From: Doryteuthis pealeii
Taxonomy: Eukaryota > Mollusca > Cephalopoda > Myopsida > Loliginidae
DNA: 64,000 bases
Assembly: GCA_023376005.1 (NCBI GenBank)
Contig: CM042151.1
Coordinates: forward strand, 79,766,917-79,830,916
Reading direction: 5' to 3'
Position numbers and translations under genes: made by a program
Notes under the pieces: model-generated
Seen by the model: the letters and a program-made list of their open reading frames with translations, nothing else
Databases searched by the model: none
Told to the model about the DNA's origin: nothing
Shown: piece after piece, positions 9,540-20,300 of the stretch
Numbering within the stretch: position 1 is the stretch's first letter
Layout of the letters: each line of letters begins with the position of its first letter

Positions 9540-11159
9540 TCAACTGTCTACTAAAGCAGATTCATCTACTTCACAGGTGAATGTTTTTTCTACAGAATGT
9601 GTTTGCATGTGAACTTTCAAATTTGACTTCCGTGTAAACGCAGAACCACACACTTTACAAAGATGTGGTTTTTCTCCAGTGTGAGTTTGCATATGTCGTT
9701 TCAAAACAGATACCCTTGAAAATGTAGATGTGCACATTTTACAAGAATAAGGTTTCTCACCAGTGTGTACTCGCATGTGGATTTTCAAATATGAACTCTG
9801 TGAAAATGTTGATCCACACACTTCACAAGAAAACCGTCTTCCTCCAGTGTGTGTACGCATGTGAATTTTAACAGAGGAGCTGTCTGAAAAGGTAGAATGA
9901 CAAATTTTACAAGAATATGGTTTTTCCCCAGTGTGTGCTTGAATGTGCCTTTTTAAAGTTGAACGTCTAGAAAATGAGCACCCACAAAATTCACAAGAAT
10001 GTGGTTTTTCACCAGTGTGAATTTGCATATGTCGAGTCAAAAGTGAGTTAATTGAAAATGCAACTCCACATACTTTACATGTATATGGTTTCTCACCAGT
10101 ATGTACTCGCATGTGGACTTTCAAAGATCCATTCTGTGAAAATGTTGATCCACACACTTCACAAGAAAACGGTTTCTCTCCAGTATGTTTGTGCATATGA
10201 ATTTCTAAATATGAGCTGTCTGAAAAGGCAGACTCACAAATTTTACAAGAATATGGTTTTTCTCCAGTGTGTGTTTGAATGTGTCTTTTTAACGTTGAAC
10301 TTCTTGAAAAGGAAGATCCACATACTTCACAAGAATATGGTTTCTCTCCAGTGTGAGTCTGCATATGTCTTGTTAAAACTGAAATCATTGAAAATGCAGA
10401 TCCACATACTTTACATAGATATGGTTTCTCTCCAGTGTGTCTTCGCATGTGGATTTTCAAAGCTGAATTTTGTGAAAATGTTGATCCACACACTTCACAA
10501 GAAAACGGTTTCTCTCCAGTATGTGTGCGCTTATGGACTTCTAAAGAGGAGTTGTCTGAAAAGGCAGATTCACAAATTTTACAAGTATATGGTTTTTCTC
10601 CAGTGTGTGTTTGAATGTGCCTTTTTAACGTTGAACTTCTAGAAAAGGAAGATCCACATACTTCACAGGAATATGGTTTCTCTCCAGTGTGAGTTTGCAT
10701 ATGTCTTCTTAAAACAGAACTCACTGAAAATGCAGATCCACATATTTTACATAGATATGATTTCTCACCAGTGTGCTTTAGCATGTGGATCTTTAAGGAT
10801 GCATTTTGTGAAAATGAAGCTCCACATTCTTTGCATATATATGGTTTCTCACCAGTGTGTTTTCGCATGTGGATTTTCAAAGTTACATTTTGTGAAAACG
10901 AAGATCCACACACTTCACAAGAATACGGTTTATCTCCAGAGTGTACACGTGAATGTCTTTTTAAAGTTGAGGTATCTGAGAAGGTAGAACCACAAACATC
11001 ACAAGAGTATGGTTTTTCTCCTGTGTGTGTTCTTATGTGTACCTTTAATGTTCCATCTCTTGCAAATTGAGATCCACAAATTTCACAAATGTGTTTTTTT
11101 TCTCTAATAACTTTTTCCATCTTTTCTAACAGCAGGTTAGCATTACATAATTGATCCAT
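9540..11159 (-). CDS. Poly-C2H2 zinc-finger protein, 18 fingers (ZNF1)
   Basis: A 539-residue intact ORF. After a short N-terminal segment (residues 1-22, MDQLCNANLLLEKMEKVIRE, no KRAB, BTB or SCAN visible), 18 consecutive C2H2 fingers fit C-x2-C-x3-F-x5-L-x2-H-x3-H and are joined mostly by TGEKP linkers. A 19th finger at the C-terminus has lost its second cysteine (CEVDESALVDS) and the frame stops. Fingers 5-8, 9-12 and 13-16 are three copies of one four-finger block; 17 begins a fourth. Fingers 6 and 10 are identical (SRSSTLKRH helix). Such proteins bind DNA in the nucleus as transcription factors; target and role cannot be read here. The start is the only Met before the fingers; an upstream spliced exon cannot be excluded. 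It is the strongest gene in the window. Confidence 0.85.
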   Translation of the reverse strand: MDQLCNANLLLEKMEKVIREKKHICEICGSQFARDGTLKVHIRTHTGEKPYSCDVCGSTFSDTSTLKRHSRVHSGDKPYSCEVCGSSFSQNVTLKIHMRKHTGEKPYICKECGASFSQNASLKIHMLKHTGEKSYLCKICGSAFSVSSVLRRHMQTHTGEKPYSCEVCGSSFSRSSTLKRHIQTHTGEKPYTCKICESAFSDNSSLEVHKRTHTGEKPFSCEVCGSTFSQNSALKIHMRRHTGEKPYLCKVCGSAFSMISVLTRHMQTHTGEKPYSCEVCGSSFSRSSTLKRHIQTHTGEKPYSCKICESAFSDSSYLEIHMHKHTGEKPFSCEVCGSTFSQNGSLKVHMRVHTGEKPYTCKVCGVAFSINSLLTRHMQIHTGEKPHSCEFCGCSFSRRSTLKRHIQAHTGEKPYSCKICHSTFSDSSSVKIHMRTHTGGRRFSCEVCGSTFSQSSYLKIHMRVHTGEKPYSCKMCTSTFSRVSVLKRHMQTHTGEKPHLCKVCGSAFTRKSNLKVHMQTHSVEKTFTCEVDESALVDS

Positions 11160-11519
11160 GCAAATTCAGAATATTCAAATATAACTCATTTCTTTTTGGT
11201 ATGTTGAAAAATCTACAAAATAAAATATACTTTTTGTTAATTTAATTCAGTTTATGTTTGTGATTCTTCTTAGAAATTCTTGTATATATACAAGAATTAA
11301 TACAGAGTTAATTTCAAAATTCCAACAGAATGTCACTGTCTTTTATGAAAAGAACATTACAAAAAATGTAATTATCCCCCTGTCTCTCTTCTGGATTTTT
11401 CTTCTTTTTTTTAATGCTATTATGATGCAATCGTCATTTTTCTTGTTGGCTCTTTACTGAGTCTAGTTTCTAGTTTTAAAATCTGCAGAGTTGATGTCTC
11501 TCTCTATCTCTCTGTGTTT
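11160..11519. other. 5' flank of ZNF1
   Basis: AT-rich sequence upstream of the ZNF1 start. No convincing TATA box, CpG-rich promoter or splice acceptor was recognised. The small plus-strand open frame here is unremarkable. Confidence 0.45.
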
Positions 11520-11680
11520 TGAATCCAAATTATTTATTTTCCCATTAAACAAATCCTAAACCCCAACCCTAGTTTTTTTTCAAGTGACATCGCTTCGGCT
11601 ATGGACTTCAATTGTAGCTGGTGTTTTTTTTTTCAGCAGCTACCGGCTAGCGGTTTTTGAGGCCGGGACGGAACTCCGCA
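11520..11680 (+). mobile_element. Half of a CCCTAA-bearing foldback element
   Basis: It contains, in order, ATTATTTATTTTCCCATTAA, a degenerate CCCTAA-like block (CCTAAACCCCAACCCTAG), CAAGTGACATCGCTTCGGCT, ATGGACTTCAATTGTAGCTG and AGCGGTTTTTGAGGC. The same order forms the right arm of the foldback element at 55700-55836. The matching left arm is missing, so this is a half copy. Confidence 0.7.
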
Positions 11681-11844
11681 AATATACCCAAAAAAGCAAG
11701 TAAAAGTTTGAATAGTTTAATATTATGACATTTTTTAAAGCAGAATTCAGAATTCATGTTTTACTAAAATAAACCATGTACACAAACTAATACTAATAAT
11801 CTATACAGTATACACAATTATATACTGACTTGAAACCTAAAATT

Positions 11845-12405
11845 AATAGATTCCTTCATACAAAATGGCAACAACACTGGAATAACTGTATCCACAATAA
11901 ACTCTTCCTAATCAAACCCACTTTGGAGGCTGCAGACCAACTTTAAGGAAGTCTAGAAAGGAACAAGTCATTATGTCCCAATTATGCATTGGTCATACAA
12001 AACTAACACACTCTTATATACTCAAACAAGAACAACAACCACAATGTGAAACATGTCAAACACCCCTGACAGTCAAACACTTATTGATGGAATGCGGATT
12101 TTTTGCTCACATCAGAAACTGTTATTTTAAAGTAAACAATATGAAAGATCTGTTTGAAAATGTTAACATAGAGGATATTTTCTCCTTTTTGAGGGAAATA
12201 AAATTATACCATAGAATATAGACATGAAACAAATCAATGCCATACAATATAATAATCCCCAATAATGCTAACATATTGTTAAAACCAATTACTAAAAGTA
12301 TATATATGAATACACAATATGTATTACACCCTAACCATTAGGCATGATATAACCCAGGATGGGTTGATATGCCGTTAAAATCAATAAACCAACCAACCAA
12401 CAAAC
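11845..12405 (+). pseudogene. LINE (non-LTR retrotransposon) 3' end, decayed
   Basis: Translated fragments match the C-terminus of a LINE ORF2: a WQQHWNNCIHNKLFLIKPTL segment from 11866, then after a frame change near 11933 RKSRKEQ, IGHTKLTHSYIL and a C-x2-C-x7-H-x4-C zinc knuckle (CETCQTPLTVKHLLMEC), ending at 12222. Reverse transcriptase and endonuclease domains are absent, so this is a 5'-truncated dead copy. A ~180-base 3' UTR follows and ends GGTTGATATGCCGTTAAAA with AACC repeats, the same tail as SINE-A. The frame break and stop before 11933 confirm decay. Confidence 0.85.
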
Positions 12406-12877
12406 TCATAAAAGCCTTCTGATATAATTATTATCTTTATAGAAAAAAAATAAAATCGTTTTTCATCAGTTCATTTTTTCAGATTTCATATGAGACCTCA
12501 TGAAAAATATTTCCCCCAATATATTTAAGGAAAACCCTATTTTAAACATAATTTCATCAACAGGTGAATAAGTATCGAAATTATTATGAAAATTTGATTT
12601 TTTATAGAATTTTTAAAAAGCCGGTAGTCGCAGGTTGTTTGTGGCTATATCAAATTTCAATTGATTTAATGGTGCGAAAATGTAAACATTGTTTTCGTTC
12701 ATAATTTTCATTATTTCCGTAAGCTGAAAATTTTTTTTGTAAATCATCAGGAATTTAAAAAAATGTTTCTTCTTTTGAATGACCCAAAGATTTTGAAGAT
12801 AATATTAAACCTTTATTCAAGTTTCTTTGCATTAAATATGGGGGGGGGGTAATTGTACACGCCAGATTGGACGTCCC
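12406..12877 (-). mobile_element. AT-rich TA-flanked element (family T)
   Basis: Reverse-order family-T blocks: TTATCTTTATAG near 12432, ATATTTCCCCCAATATATTT near 12507, AAATTTCAATTGATTTAATGG near 12651, a G run at 12841-12849. It ends GGACGTCCC-TA at 12869-12879. The left end lies directly after the LINE tail. Non-coding. Confidence 0.6.
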
Positions 12878-13005
12878 TAGTGAATTCCTTGATTCCATAT
12901 ATCACCAATGCAAATAAAAAGCTGCAATTTTATATATATTATATTTTTTATTATACATTTCAAATTATTTATAGTGATTCGGTGATCTGATCTGTTATTC
13001 AAAGT

Positions 13006-13180
13006 GAGTGTATGCGTAGCACAGGGATCTGTGCGGTAAAGTGAGGAGCTGGTGGTAGGTGTGGCGCTCCGTCCCAGACGCTAAAAAAAAACAATCGCCT
13101 TGGTCTAGCGCTAGTGAAAAGCGGATAGACTCCCTCGATGTCTGGCTGATATCGATAACATTAGGATGGCCTAAAATTAG
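13006..13180 (+). mobile_element. SINE-C body fragment
   Basis: Plus-strand SINE-C body without the tRNA head: GCGTAGCACAGGGATCTGTG, GGTAGGTGTGGCGCTCC, CTTGGTCTAGCGCTAGTG, GACTCCCTCGATGTCTGG. The same order is found at 31780, 56795, 57313 (inverted), 59391 and 63476 (inverted). Confidence 0.75.
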
Positions 13181-13909
13181 CCGAAAATGTGTTTTTGACA
13201 AAATGACTTTAGCCCCCCTACAGAAAATAATTTACCAAAAATCAGAGAATATTCGGATTTTAATGAAATTTTCAGTGTTTATTTATCAATGAATGAACTT
13301 TATAATGCATCAGTTATTTTATTTCAAAACTTTCTCATTTTTTCTCAGGTCACTTAATTTTGACCATCCCTTAAATAAAGAGATAAAAGACCGAAGTTAT
13401 GAATAGAAAAAAAATTTACGGTGGCTTTTCTATGAGAAAATAAGTACTGAAAATCGGAAAATGAAATGTAAAAAAAATAAAAAATAAAAAAAATAAATTT
13501 TAGGATATTTCTTTTTTACTCATTTCGATAATTATTTAATTGGCTATTATCTTATAAAAGAAAAAATTATACATTGATATTTTTCTGCTTAAAGGGGGGG
13601 GGGTCTAAATTTTCAATAGAGTTCCTTTAGAAGAGAGTTAATCTTTCTTTCAGTTTTGCAAAAGACTTCAATATCTAATAAAGGTAGGTTCACTTCATTA
13701 TTACTATTTTGAATTCAATTATTCATTTTTAATTCAAAATATTCAAATTCAAATCGATGTTTTCTCACTTTTTATCTTTAAATGAACATTTTTTTTTTTT
13801 TGTAGGCACTTTCAAACATCTTGTCATTTTCTTTTTAAAAACGATTTACCGTTTTTTTTTTTTTTAAAGACAAATATTGTAATAAAAGTAATTTGATATA
13901 AGAACAATA
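13181..13909 (+). repeat. AT-rich repeat module M2
   Basis: It contains GTTTTTGACAAAATGACTTT, TTTACCAAAAATCAG, TTATCAATGAATGAACTTTA and AGATAAAAGACCGAA blocks, then ATTATACATTGATATTTTT. The same module occurs at 15700-15990, 18370-18870 and, inverted, 29527-29790. No protein is encoded. Confidence 0.6.
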
Positions 13910-16656
13910 GCTACCACCAATTTGACCCTGTGAAATTTACCCCCTATATTTAACACAATGAAACTTACAGAAAATTTAATATTTTCTTGAAAATATTTTT
14001 TCCATTCTAAAGAAAAACATAAAATAAACTTCTGATGATTTTTAAAAAAAATTTTCAGCAAACGGAAATAATGAAAATTATGATTGAAAAACAATGTTTT
14101 CATTTTTGCACTGTTAAATCAACTGAAATTTAACGTAGCTAAAAACAAGTTACGATAAGAGGATTTTTAAAAAATTCTATGAAAAATCAATTAATAATCT
14201 GATTTTCACGAAAGTTTCCATAAATGTTTACCATTGGATGTAAATACATCTGAAATAGTTTTTTTCTAAAATATATTAGGGGAAATATTTTTTTACGAGG
14301 TCTATTCCCCCCCCCCCTATTTTATTTTATGAGATAAAAAAAAATGATGCGTCAGAAAAATTTTTTTTCTTTTTTTCTATAAAGTTAAGAGTCTGAATAA
14401 CTATATCAATGAAATTGTATGAATGTACGAGGTGTAATTTTTTGAGGAAAAATTAATGAAATCGGAAATAAAAAGTGCAAAAAAATGTCATAATGTTAAT
14501 ATTTGAAAACTTTTTTTTGTTTTTATAATTGGTATGTACTATATTCTATTAAATTGTCAAAAAAAAATTTTTTTTTAAGAAATTAATTTTTAAGAGATTT
14601 TCAATCTTTTGTGTGATTAAATATTTTTATTTTCTGCGTGAAATAAATTAATTTTTTTTTCCTGTGTCAAAAAATCGAATTTTTCACGGATATTTAAAAA
14701 TATGAATTTTATAATTCAGGTGAACTAAACATTGGTCCGATACGAGCTCGATTAATATTTTTAAAAGAATTTGTAATTTTTATTGTTGAATAGTAATGTA
14801 TGATCCTTAGAATATACGGAAGAGCATTGCTGACATATTTGAGACGAGACGCTTCTAAGTAACCGAAGTTTGTTCCTGTTAGGCTGACAGTGTTAGCGTG
14901 AAAAACATTATTTTATTTAACTTTTTTCAATAATTAAAATAAAAAGTAAGTATAATTAGATTATTTTATCAGTTTTTCTCTTAGAAAAAATATTCAAATT
15001 TTCATTAAAAACTGGTTAATCGTAAAAGGGAAATAATTAGTAACTTTTCTGTCTATATTACGGTCTGAATATTACCCTTTCGCATTTAATACGGGCAGGT
15101 TTGTTTATTTTTTAAGATAACGGTGTAATTTTTCCCAATCGGATAATTTGATCCTTTAATTAACTATTTTTCTTTGTAATAACCCTGTACGATCATTTTT
15201 TTTTACGAGATTTTTGATAAACAAAGTTCGGAAATATCTATTTCCGTTTTATTCAAGATGGCCTAAATAGGCTACAGTCCCAAGCCGATTATCGTTCAGT
15301 TGTGTCGGATGTAAAAAGTGGCCGAATAAATTGTCCTTTATTATTAAAATGATATCACCCCAAAATTCCAATTTTTTTTCGCGCATAAGTTTATTGCCGC
15401 AAGAATTAATAAAATAAGTTTTAAGTGATTAAAATACGTATAGAACGAAAATAGCTCCGAATTCAATTAGCCAATGAGATTACAGATTTTATCTGGAATG
15501 TAAACATCAGCTGGTGTTCTGTGTTTATGAAATAAAAAAAATATTAATTTAGAATGACCCTCAAAACACCCCAAAAAAATCCTAATAATATGCTTTAGTA
15601 ACTAAAGTAAACAATTTTTTTTCTTCAGGAAAAATTTCAAAATATAATTTTCAATTAAAGAACTGGCTTTTTAGAAAAAAATTATTTTTTTTAATGAACC
15701 TAAAATGCGTATGACTTTAGCCCCCCTACAGAAAATAATTTACCAAAAATCAGGGAATTATCGGATTTTAATGAAACTTTTAGTGTTTATGTATCAATGA
15801 ACGATCTTTATAATGCATTATTTATTTTATTTCAAAACTTTCTCATTTTTTTCAGGTCACTTAATTTTGACCCCACCTTATGTTGGGGGCGTAAATTGTT
15901 TTGGTCATTTTCGATACTAATTACAGTATAAAGAGATAAAAGACCGAACTTATGAATAGAAACAACAAAAATTTACGCGATATGCGAAATACTATTATTT
16001 TTTTATTTTTTCTAAAAAGCAAATTCGCTTATTACTCATTTTATTTACGTGACTTGTTGTCACATGATGCGAAATATTTTTTTTTTTTTTTCTAAAAGCA
16101 AATTCGCTTATTACTTATTTTATTTACGTGACTTGTTGTCACATGATGCGAAATACTATTTTTTTTTTTTTTTCTAAAAAGCAAATTCGCTTATTACTCA
16201 TTTTATTTAATGATGCGAAATATTTTTCTAAAAGCAAATTCGCTTATTACTCATTTTATTTACGTGATTTGTTGTCACATGATGAGTCCACGTTTTCTTA
16301 GAAAATGTTATGCTTTTTGGAAGGTAAAATGCACATAAAACATTTTTTGTCGCTAACAACTGTTGCTTCTTCTTCGCTGGAGGTGGCCATTTTTACTTAT
16401 TCATATTTCGTACACACGATTTTCATTCGCTTATTCCGTTTTGCTTCGTATTTTTTTACAAAGTAGTCCGTTTAAATTTTACTTTTCGCATAATATCAAG
16501 ATATGCCACCGATTGCGAAAACTTTTTATTAGCCTTTTTTGATTTTTAATTAATAATTACGCTAAAATTATTACTGCTAATTGTTGAGCAACGTAATTCG
16601 AAAACTAAGCCCTTTTTGACGTCTGGGACTGTAGCCTAAAATGGTTTGGTGGTACC
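13910..16656 (+). mobile_element. Long family-T element, TA-flanked
   Basis: The left end reads TA-GCTACCACCAATTTGACC (13908 onward) and the right end GGTTTGGTGGTACC-TA (about 16643-16658), so the termini are inverted copies next to TA dinucleotides. The left 1.36 kb (13910-15270) matches 53201-54969 block for block. The right part holds an M2 module (15700-15990) and a short tandem array (15979-16285). Short inverted blocks AGGCTACAGTCCC (15273) and GGGACTGTAGCCT (16625) hint at a composite. No transposase ORF survives, so it would be non-autonomous. Boundaries are inferred from termini. Confidence 0.5.
15979..16285 (+). repeat. Tandem repeat, ~66-87 bp, four units
   Basis: Four head-to-tail units begin GATGCGAAATA (15979, 16066, 16145, 16212) and contain AAGCAAATTCGCTTATTAC and ACGTGACTTGTTGTCACATG. 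Unit length varies by homopolymer length and by loss of the TTGTTGTCAC segment in the third unit. GTGAC...GTCAC inside each unit can form a small hairpin. Confidence 0.85.
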
Positions 16657-18069
16657 TAAAGAACAAATATTGGTCCAAAATAATATCTCTTTTTCAAACA
16701 AGAAAAAAAAAGTAAAACATATTATCACACTTACGGAACACCATACATGAAGCAGACGTAAACATTGGAAGGTTGGTTAAAGCGAAACAATTTGAAATTA
16801 ATGTTTTATTTATTTATTTATTTTTTTTGTTATGCAAAAAAACGGATTTTACTTAGTTAAAAGTTAAAAACCAATGAGTAAAATTTCAGTAATATTTAAT
16901 AAATATGTATTTAAAGTAACGTCTTACTTATTTCGAAAAATAAATGTTTAAGTATTTTAAAAATGTCTTTTTCAAATTATTGAACATGATAATTCAAAAA
17001 AAAAAAAAAAAAAAAAAAAAATTCGACACAACTTTTCGCAAAAATTGAACGATTTTTAATGTTAAAAATAAATTGCATATGTAATGATATTTTTCTTTTT
17101 TAATGATGGTCATTAGTTACTTTACTACTAATCGATTTAGAACAAAAGTTTAACCTTAAATAATCGATTTAATTCGTTTTTTTTTTTTTTTTTTTTTTTT
17201 TTTAATCTGCCGCGAGCAGCCGATTTTTGGGCCATCCTATATAATATATAACAACACTTTACATTTTCAGCTATTTTTCCAAGCTCGGAGCTCAGTGGCG
17301 AAAGATCTATAGTCACGTGAGGCACAAGGGTTTTTAGCGTTAAGTCCCCACCATCGTAAAACAGAACTTTTTTGTGTGTCACGTTTAAGTTTGAATGCGC
17401 ACGCGCGTGTGTGTGCGTGTAACATATTGAAAACGAGAAGTAAAATCGACGATATTTAAAATCTTTTAGAAGTTCTCATCCATCTTACACAATTGTTCAT
17501 TCAATAAATGACAATAGTACAAAAATTTAATAGAGTGATTAACAAGAACCAATATATATTAAGAAACAGAAAAATACGATACAAACCTCAAAATTTCTTT
17601 GGTGGAAATATTTTGTTTAATCGATGACTAACAACAAAGGAGAGGAATAAGCGTCAAGCGGTGATGCAAATAATTGTATTCCTTGTGTACAAAAGAACTA
17701 CATCATATGTTAATTTTATGTATGATAAAAAAAAATTGCGAAGGGAGGTAATAAACAAATTTAAAATCTAAAAAAAAAAAGAATGCAAACTATTATCAAA
17801 AATTAGAAAATTTTCCGATTTTAATGAAATGTTTACCAAATTATTCATTAATGACATAATTTTATAATGAATAGTTTCTATTTAAAAAAATGGAAAAAGT
17901 TTTATCTATCAATTAAGTAGGTACCATTTTTAACGTCATGGACGTATTTTACAAAACCAAATCTACACCCCTGATTGAATAAAAATTACAATTATTCGAT
18001 TTTAATGACATTTTCAGTGTTGATTTATCAATGAATTAATTCTATAACGCATTAATCATCTTATTTAAA
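16657..18069. other. AT-rich intergenic with homopolymers
   Basis: No gene. Poly-A at about 16998-17021 and poly-T at about 17179-17203. The block at 17045-17180 (AAATTGCATATGTAATGATA and following) recurs at 19240-19350 as a direct repeat. A minus-strand open frame crossing the poly-T contains a poly-lysine stretch and is a homopolymer artefact. Confidence 0.45.
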
Positions 18070-18369
18070 GAGTTGGAGCTGGTAACCAAGAAGCACATCG
18101 ATTGAAAGCAGTTTTCAAAAGAACAGCTTTGTTTTACATCGCCAACTTCCGGTTGTGTTGTTTGTAAACAAAAGCAACAGACGATTTTTTGACATTAGAA
18201 TTTCACTGTCAAATTTTTTAAAAGTTCATGTTTATGACAAACCAAAGACACGATTTTTTTTAATAAAATAGTTTTTGAATTTAAAAAATAGTTATTTGAT
18301 GTTGTTGTTGTTAGCGTATGTGAAATATTAATTTTGCACAAACGCTAAATAAACTAATATTAGCTACTG
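18070..18369. repeat. Dispersed AT-rich repeat related to 8.8 kb
   Basis: It shares TTGTTTGTAAACAAAAGC, CAGACGATTTTTTGACATTA and GAATTTCACTGTC with 8820-8900. The copies are diverged, with no TSD. Origin unknown. Confidence 0.45.
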
Positions 18370-18880
18370 GCAAAATGAGCCCAAAATGCGTTTTTGACAA
18401 AATGACTTTAGCCATTTTCCCAAAAATCAAGGAATTATCGGATTTTAATGAAATTTTCAGTGTTTATTTATCAATGAATGTTCTTTATAATGCATTATTT
18501 ATTTTATTTCAAAACTTTCTAATTTTTTTCAGGTCGCTTAATTTTGACCCCCCTTATGTTGGGGGCGTAACATTTTTTTCAAGTTGGTCTTATATTGTAC
18601 TAATTACAGTATAAATAAAGAGATAAAAGACCGAACTTATGAATAGAAACAAAAAAATTTTTTACGGTGCTTTTCTGTGAGAAAATAAGTACCGAAAATC
18701 GAAAAATAAAATGTAAAAAAATAAATAAATAATTAATTTTTTGGAGATTTTTTTTCCTCATTTCGATAATTATTTAATTGGCTATTATCTTATAAAAGAA
18801 AAAATTATACATCGATATTTTTTCTGCTTAAAAAGGGTGGGTGTACATTTTCAATCGAGTTTTTCTTCAAAAAGTATACT
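18370..18880 (+). repeat. AT-rich repeat module M2, copy
   Basis: Same block order as 13181-13640, including GTTTTTGACAAAATGACTTT, TTATCAATGAATG, GACCCCCCTTATGTTGGGGG (a short self-complementary segment), AGATAAAAGACCGAA and ATTATACATCGATATTTTT. Confidence 0.65.
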
Positions 18881-18894
18881 TTGATGCAATGAAA

Positions 18895-19250
18895 TAAGGT
18901 TTGCATTAAATAGATATTTATTTCTAGAATCTAAAAATATAACATTTTAAACTTAACATCAGATTTTTCACATTTTAAATGAATTTTATATATTAATTTT
19001 TCATAGCAAAAATACTAAATTAAAGTTTTGAAATAAAATAACTGATGCATTATAAAATTCATTACTTGATAAATCAATACTGAAAATTTCATTAAAATCG
19101 GATAATTACCTGATATTTGGTAAATTTTTTTGCAATCGCGAATGTTACAGTAAAATTGTAAACAAGTGCTTAAAACCATCGAAAAATAAACAGAATGTCG
19201 GATCGCGTCAAAATTGACCAAAACAAATCCTTTTAAATGTATTAAAAATA
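18895..19250 (+). repeat. Outer part of left arm of inverted repeat around ZNF2
   Basis: High inverted similarity to 27090-27455. It begins AGGTTTGCATTAAATAG, continues AACTTAACATCAGATTTT and ATAACTGATGCATTATAAA, and ends near CAAAATTGACCAAAACAAAT. See also the inner part at 20340-20840. Confidence 0.7.
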
Positions 19251-19490
19251 AACTGCATATGTAATGATATTTTTCTTTTTTTAATGACGGTTATTATGTT
19301 ACTACTTATCGATTTAGACAAAGTTTGACCTTAAATAATAGATTTAATTATTTTTAATTCGCTTTTAAAATTTCTAGCAGACGACAAAAATGCCTATCCC
19401 TAACTAATATTGTTTTTTTGGTTTTTTTTTTCAAATTATAAACTTTAAACGAAAGACACGTTTTTATCTATTTTTTTTATCTAATCAGTA

Positions 19491-20300
19491 GGTACCACCA
19501 AAATAGGATACGTGATCAGTTTAAGCCACATTGAAGGAAGAAACGTAAATATTTTTGAACGTTTTAAAAAAAAATCTCGCAAAAAAGAAATAATGAATAT
19601 AAAGAGTTGTTACAAAGAAAACCAGTTAATTCAAAGATCAAATTATCCAATCAGAGAAAAATTACTCACCGTTATCTTAAAAAATATGGAAAACAGTCTG
19701 TTTTTTTACAACACGGTCAGTTTCTTTATTGATATTTTTTTTAGCAGAATTTTAAAAAAAAAACTGGCATTTAAACTCATAAAAATCTTCTGATATAATT
19801 ATTCAGACTATTGTCTTTAGAGAAAAAAAGTGAATATCGTTTTTCTTTTCAGTTCATTTTTTCATATTTCATAAAATAAAATAGCCCCCCCCCCTATTTT
19901 GTAGACCTCGTAAAAAATATTTCCCCTAATATATTTTAGGAAAAAACTATTTCAGACATATTTTCATCAAACGGTAAGTAATTAGGGAAATTTTCGTGAA
20001 AATCTGACCATTAATTGATTTTTCATAGAATTTTCAAAAAGCCTCTAGTCACAACTTGTTTTTGGCTACGTTAAATTTCAATTGATTTAATGGTGCAAAA
20101 ATGTAAACATTGTTTTTTGTTCATAGTTTTCATTATTTCCGTAAGCTGAAATTAAAAAAAAAATTAATCAGAAGTTTTTTTTTAAGTTTCTTTTTTTCGA
20201 ATGGACAAAAAGTTTTAAAGATAATATTAATCTTCATGCAAGTTTTATTGTGTTAAATATAGGAGGGGGGGTAAATTTTACATGGAATATTGGTGATACC
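19491..20300 (-). mobile_element. Family-T element, internally deleted, TA-flanked
   Basis: An 810-bp copy begins TA-GGTACCACCAAAATAGG at 19489 and ends TGGTGATACC-TA at 20302. Both ends are intact inverted termini beside TA. The left 270 bases correspond to the far end of the 1.77-kb copy at 53.2 kb (ACGTGATCAG block) and the rest to its near end in reverse (AAATTTCAATTGATTTAATG, CATTGTGTTAAATATAGG). The middle is missing. No ORF encodes a transposase. Confidence 0.7.

Noticed and set aside
10052..11070. Plus-strand ORFs of 196, 104 and 99 codons antisense to ZNF1
   Set aside because: They are reverse-complement readings of the finger repeat (periodic 28-residue peptides rich in Cys and Leu); the minus-strand fingers explain the open frame.
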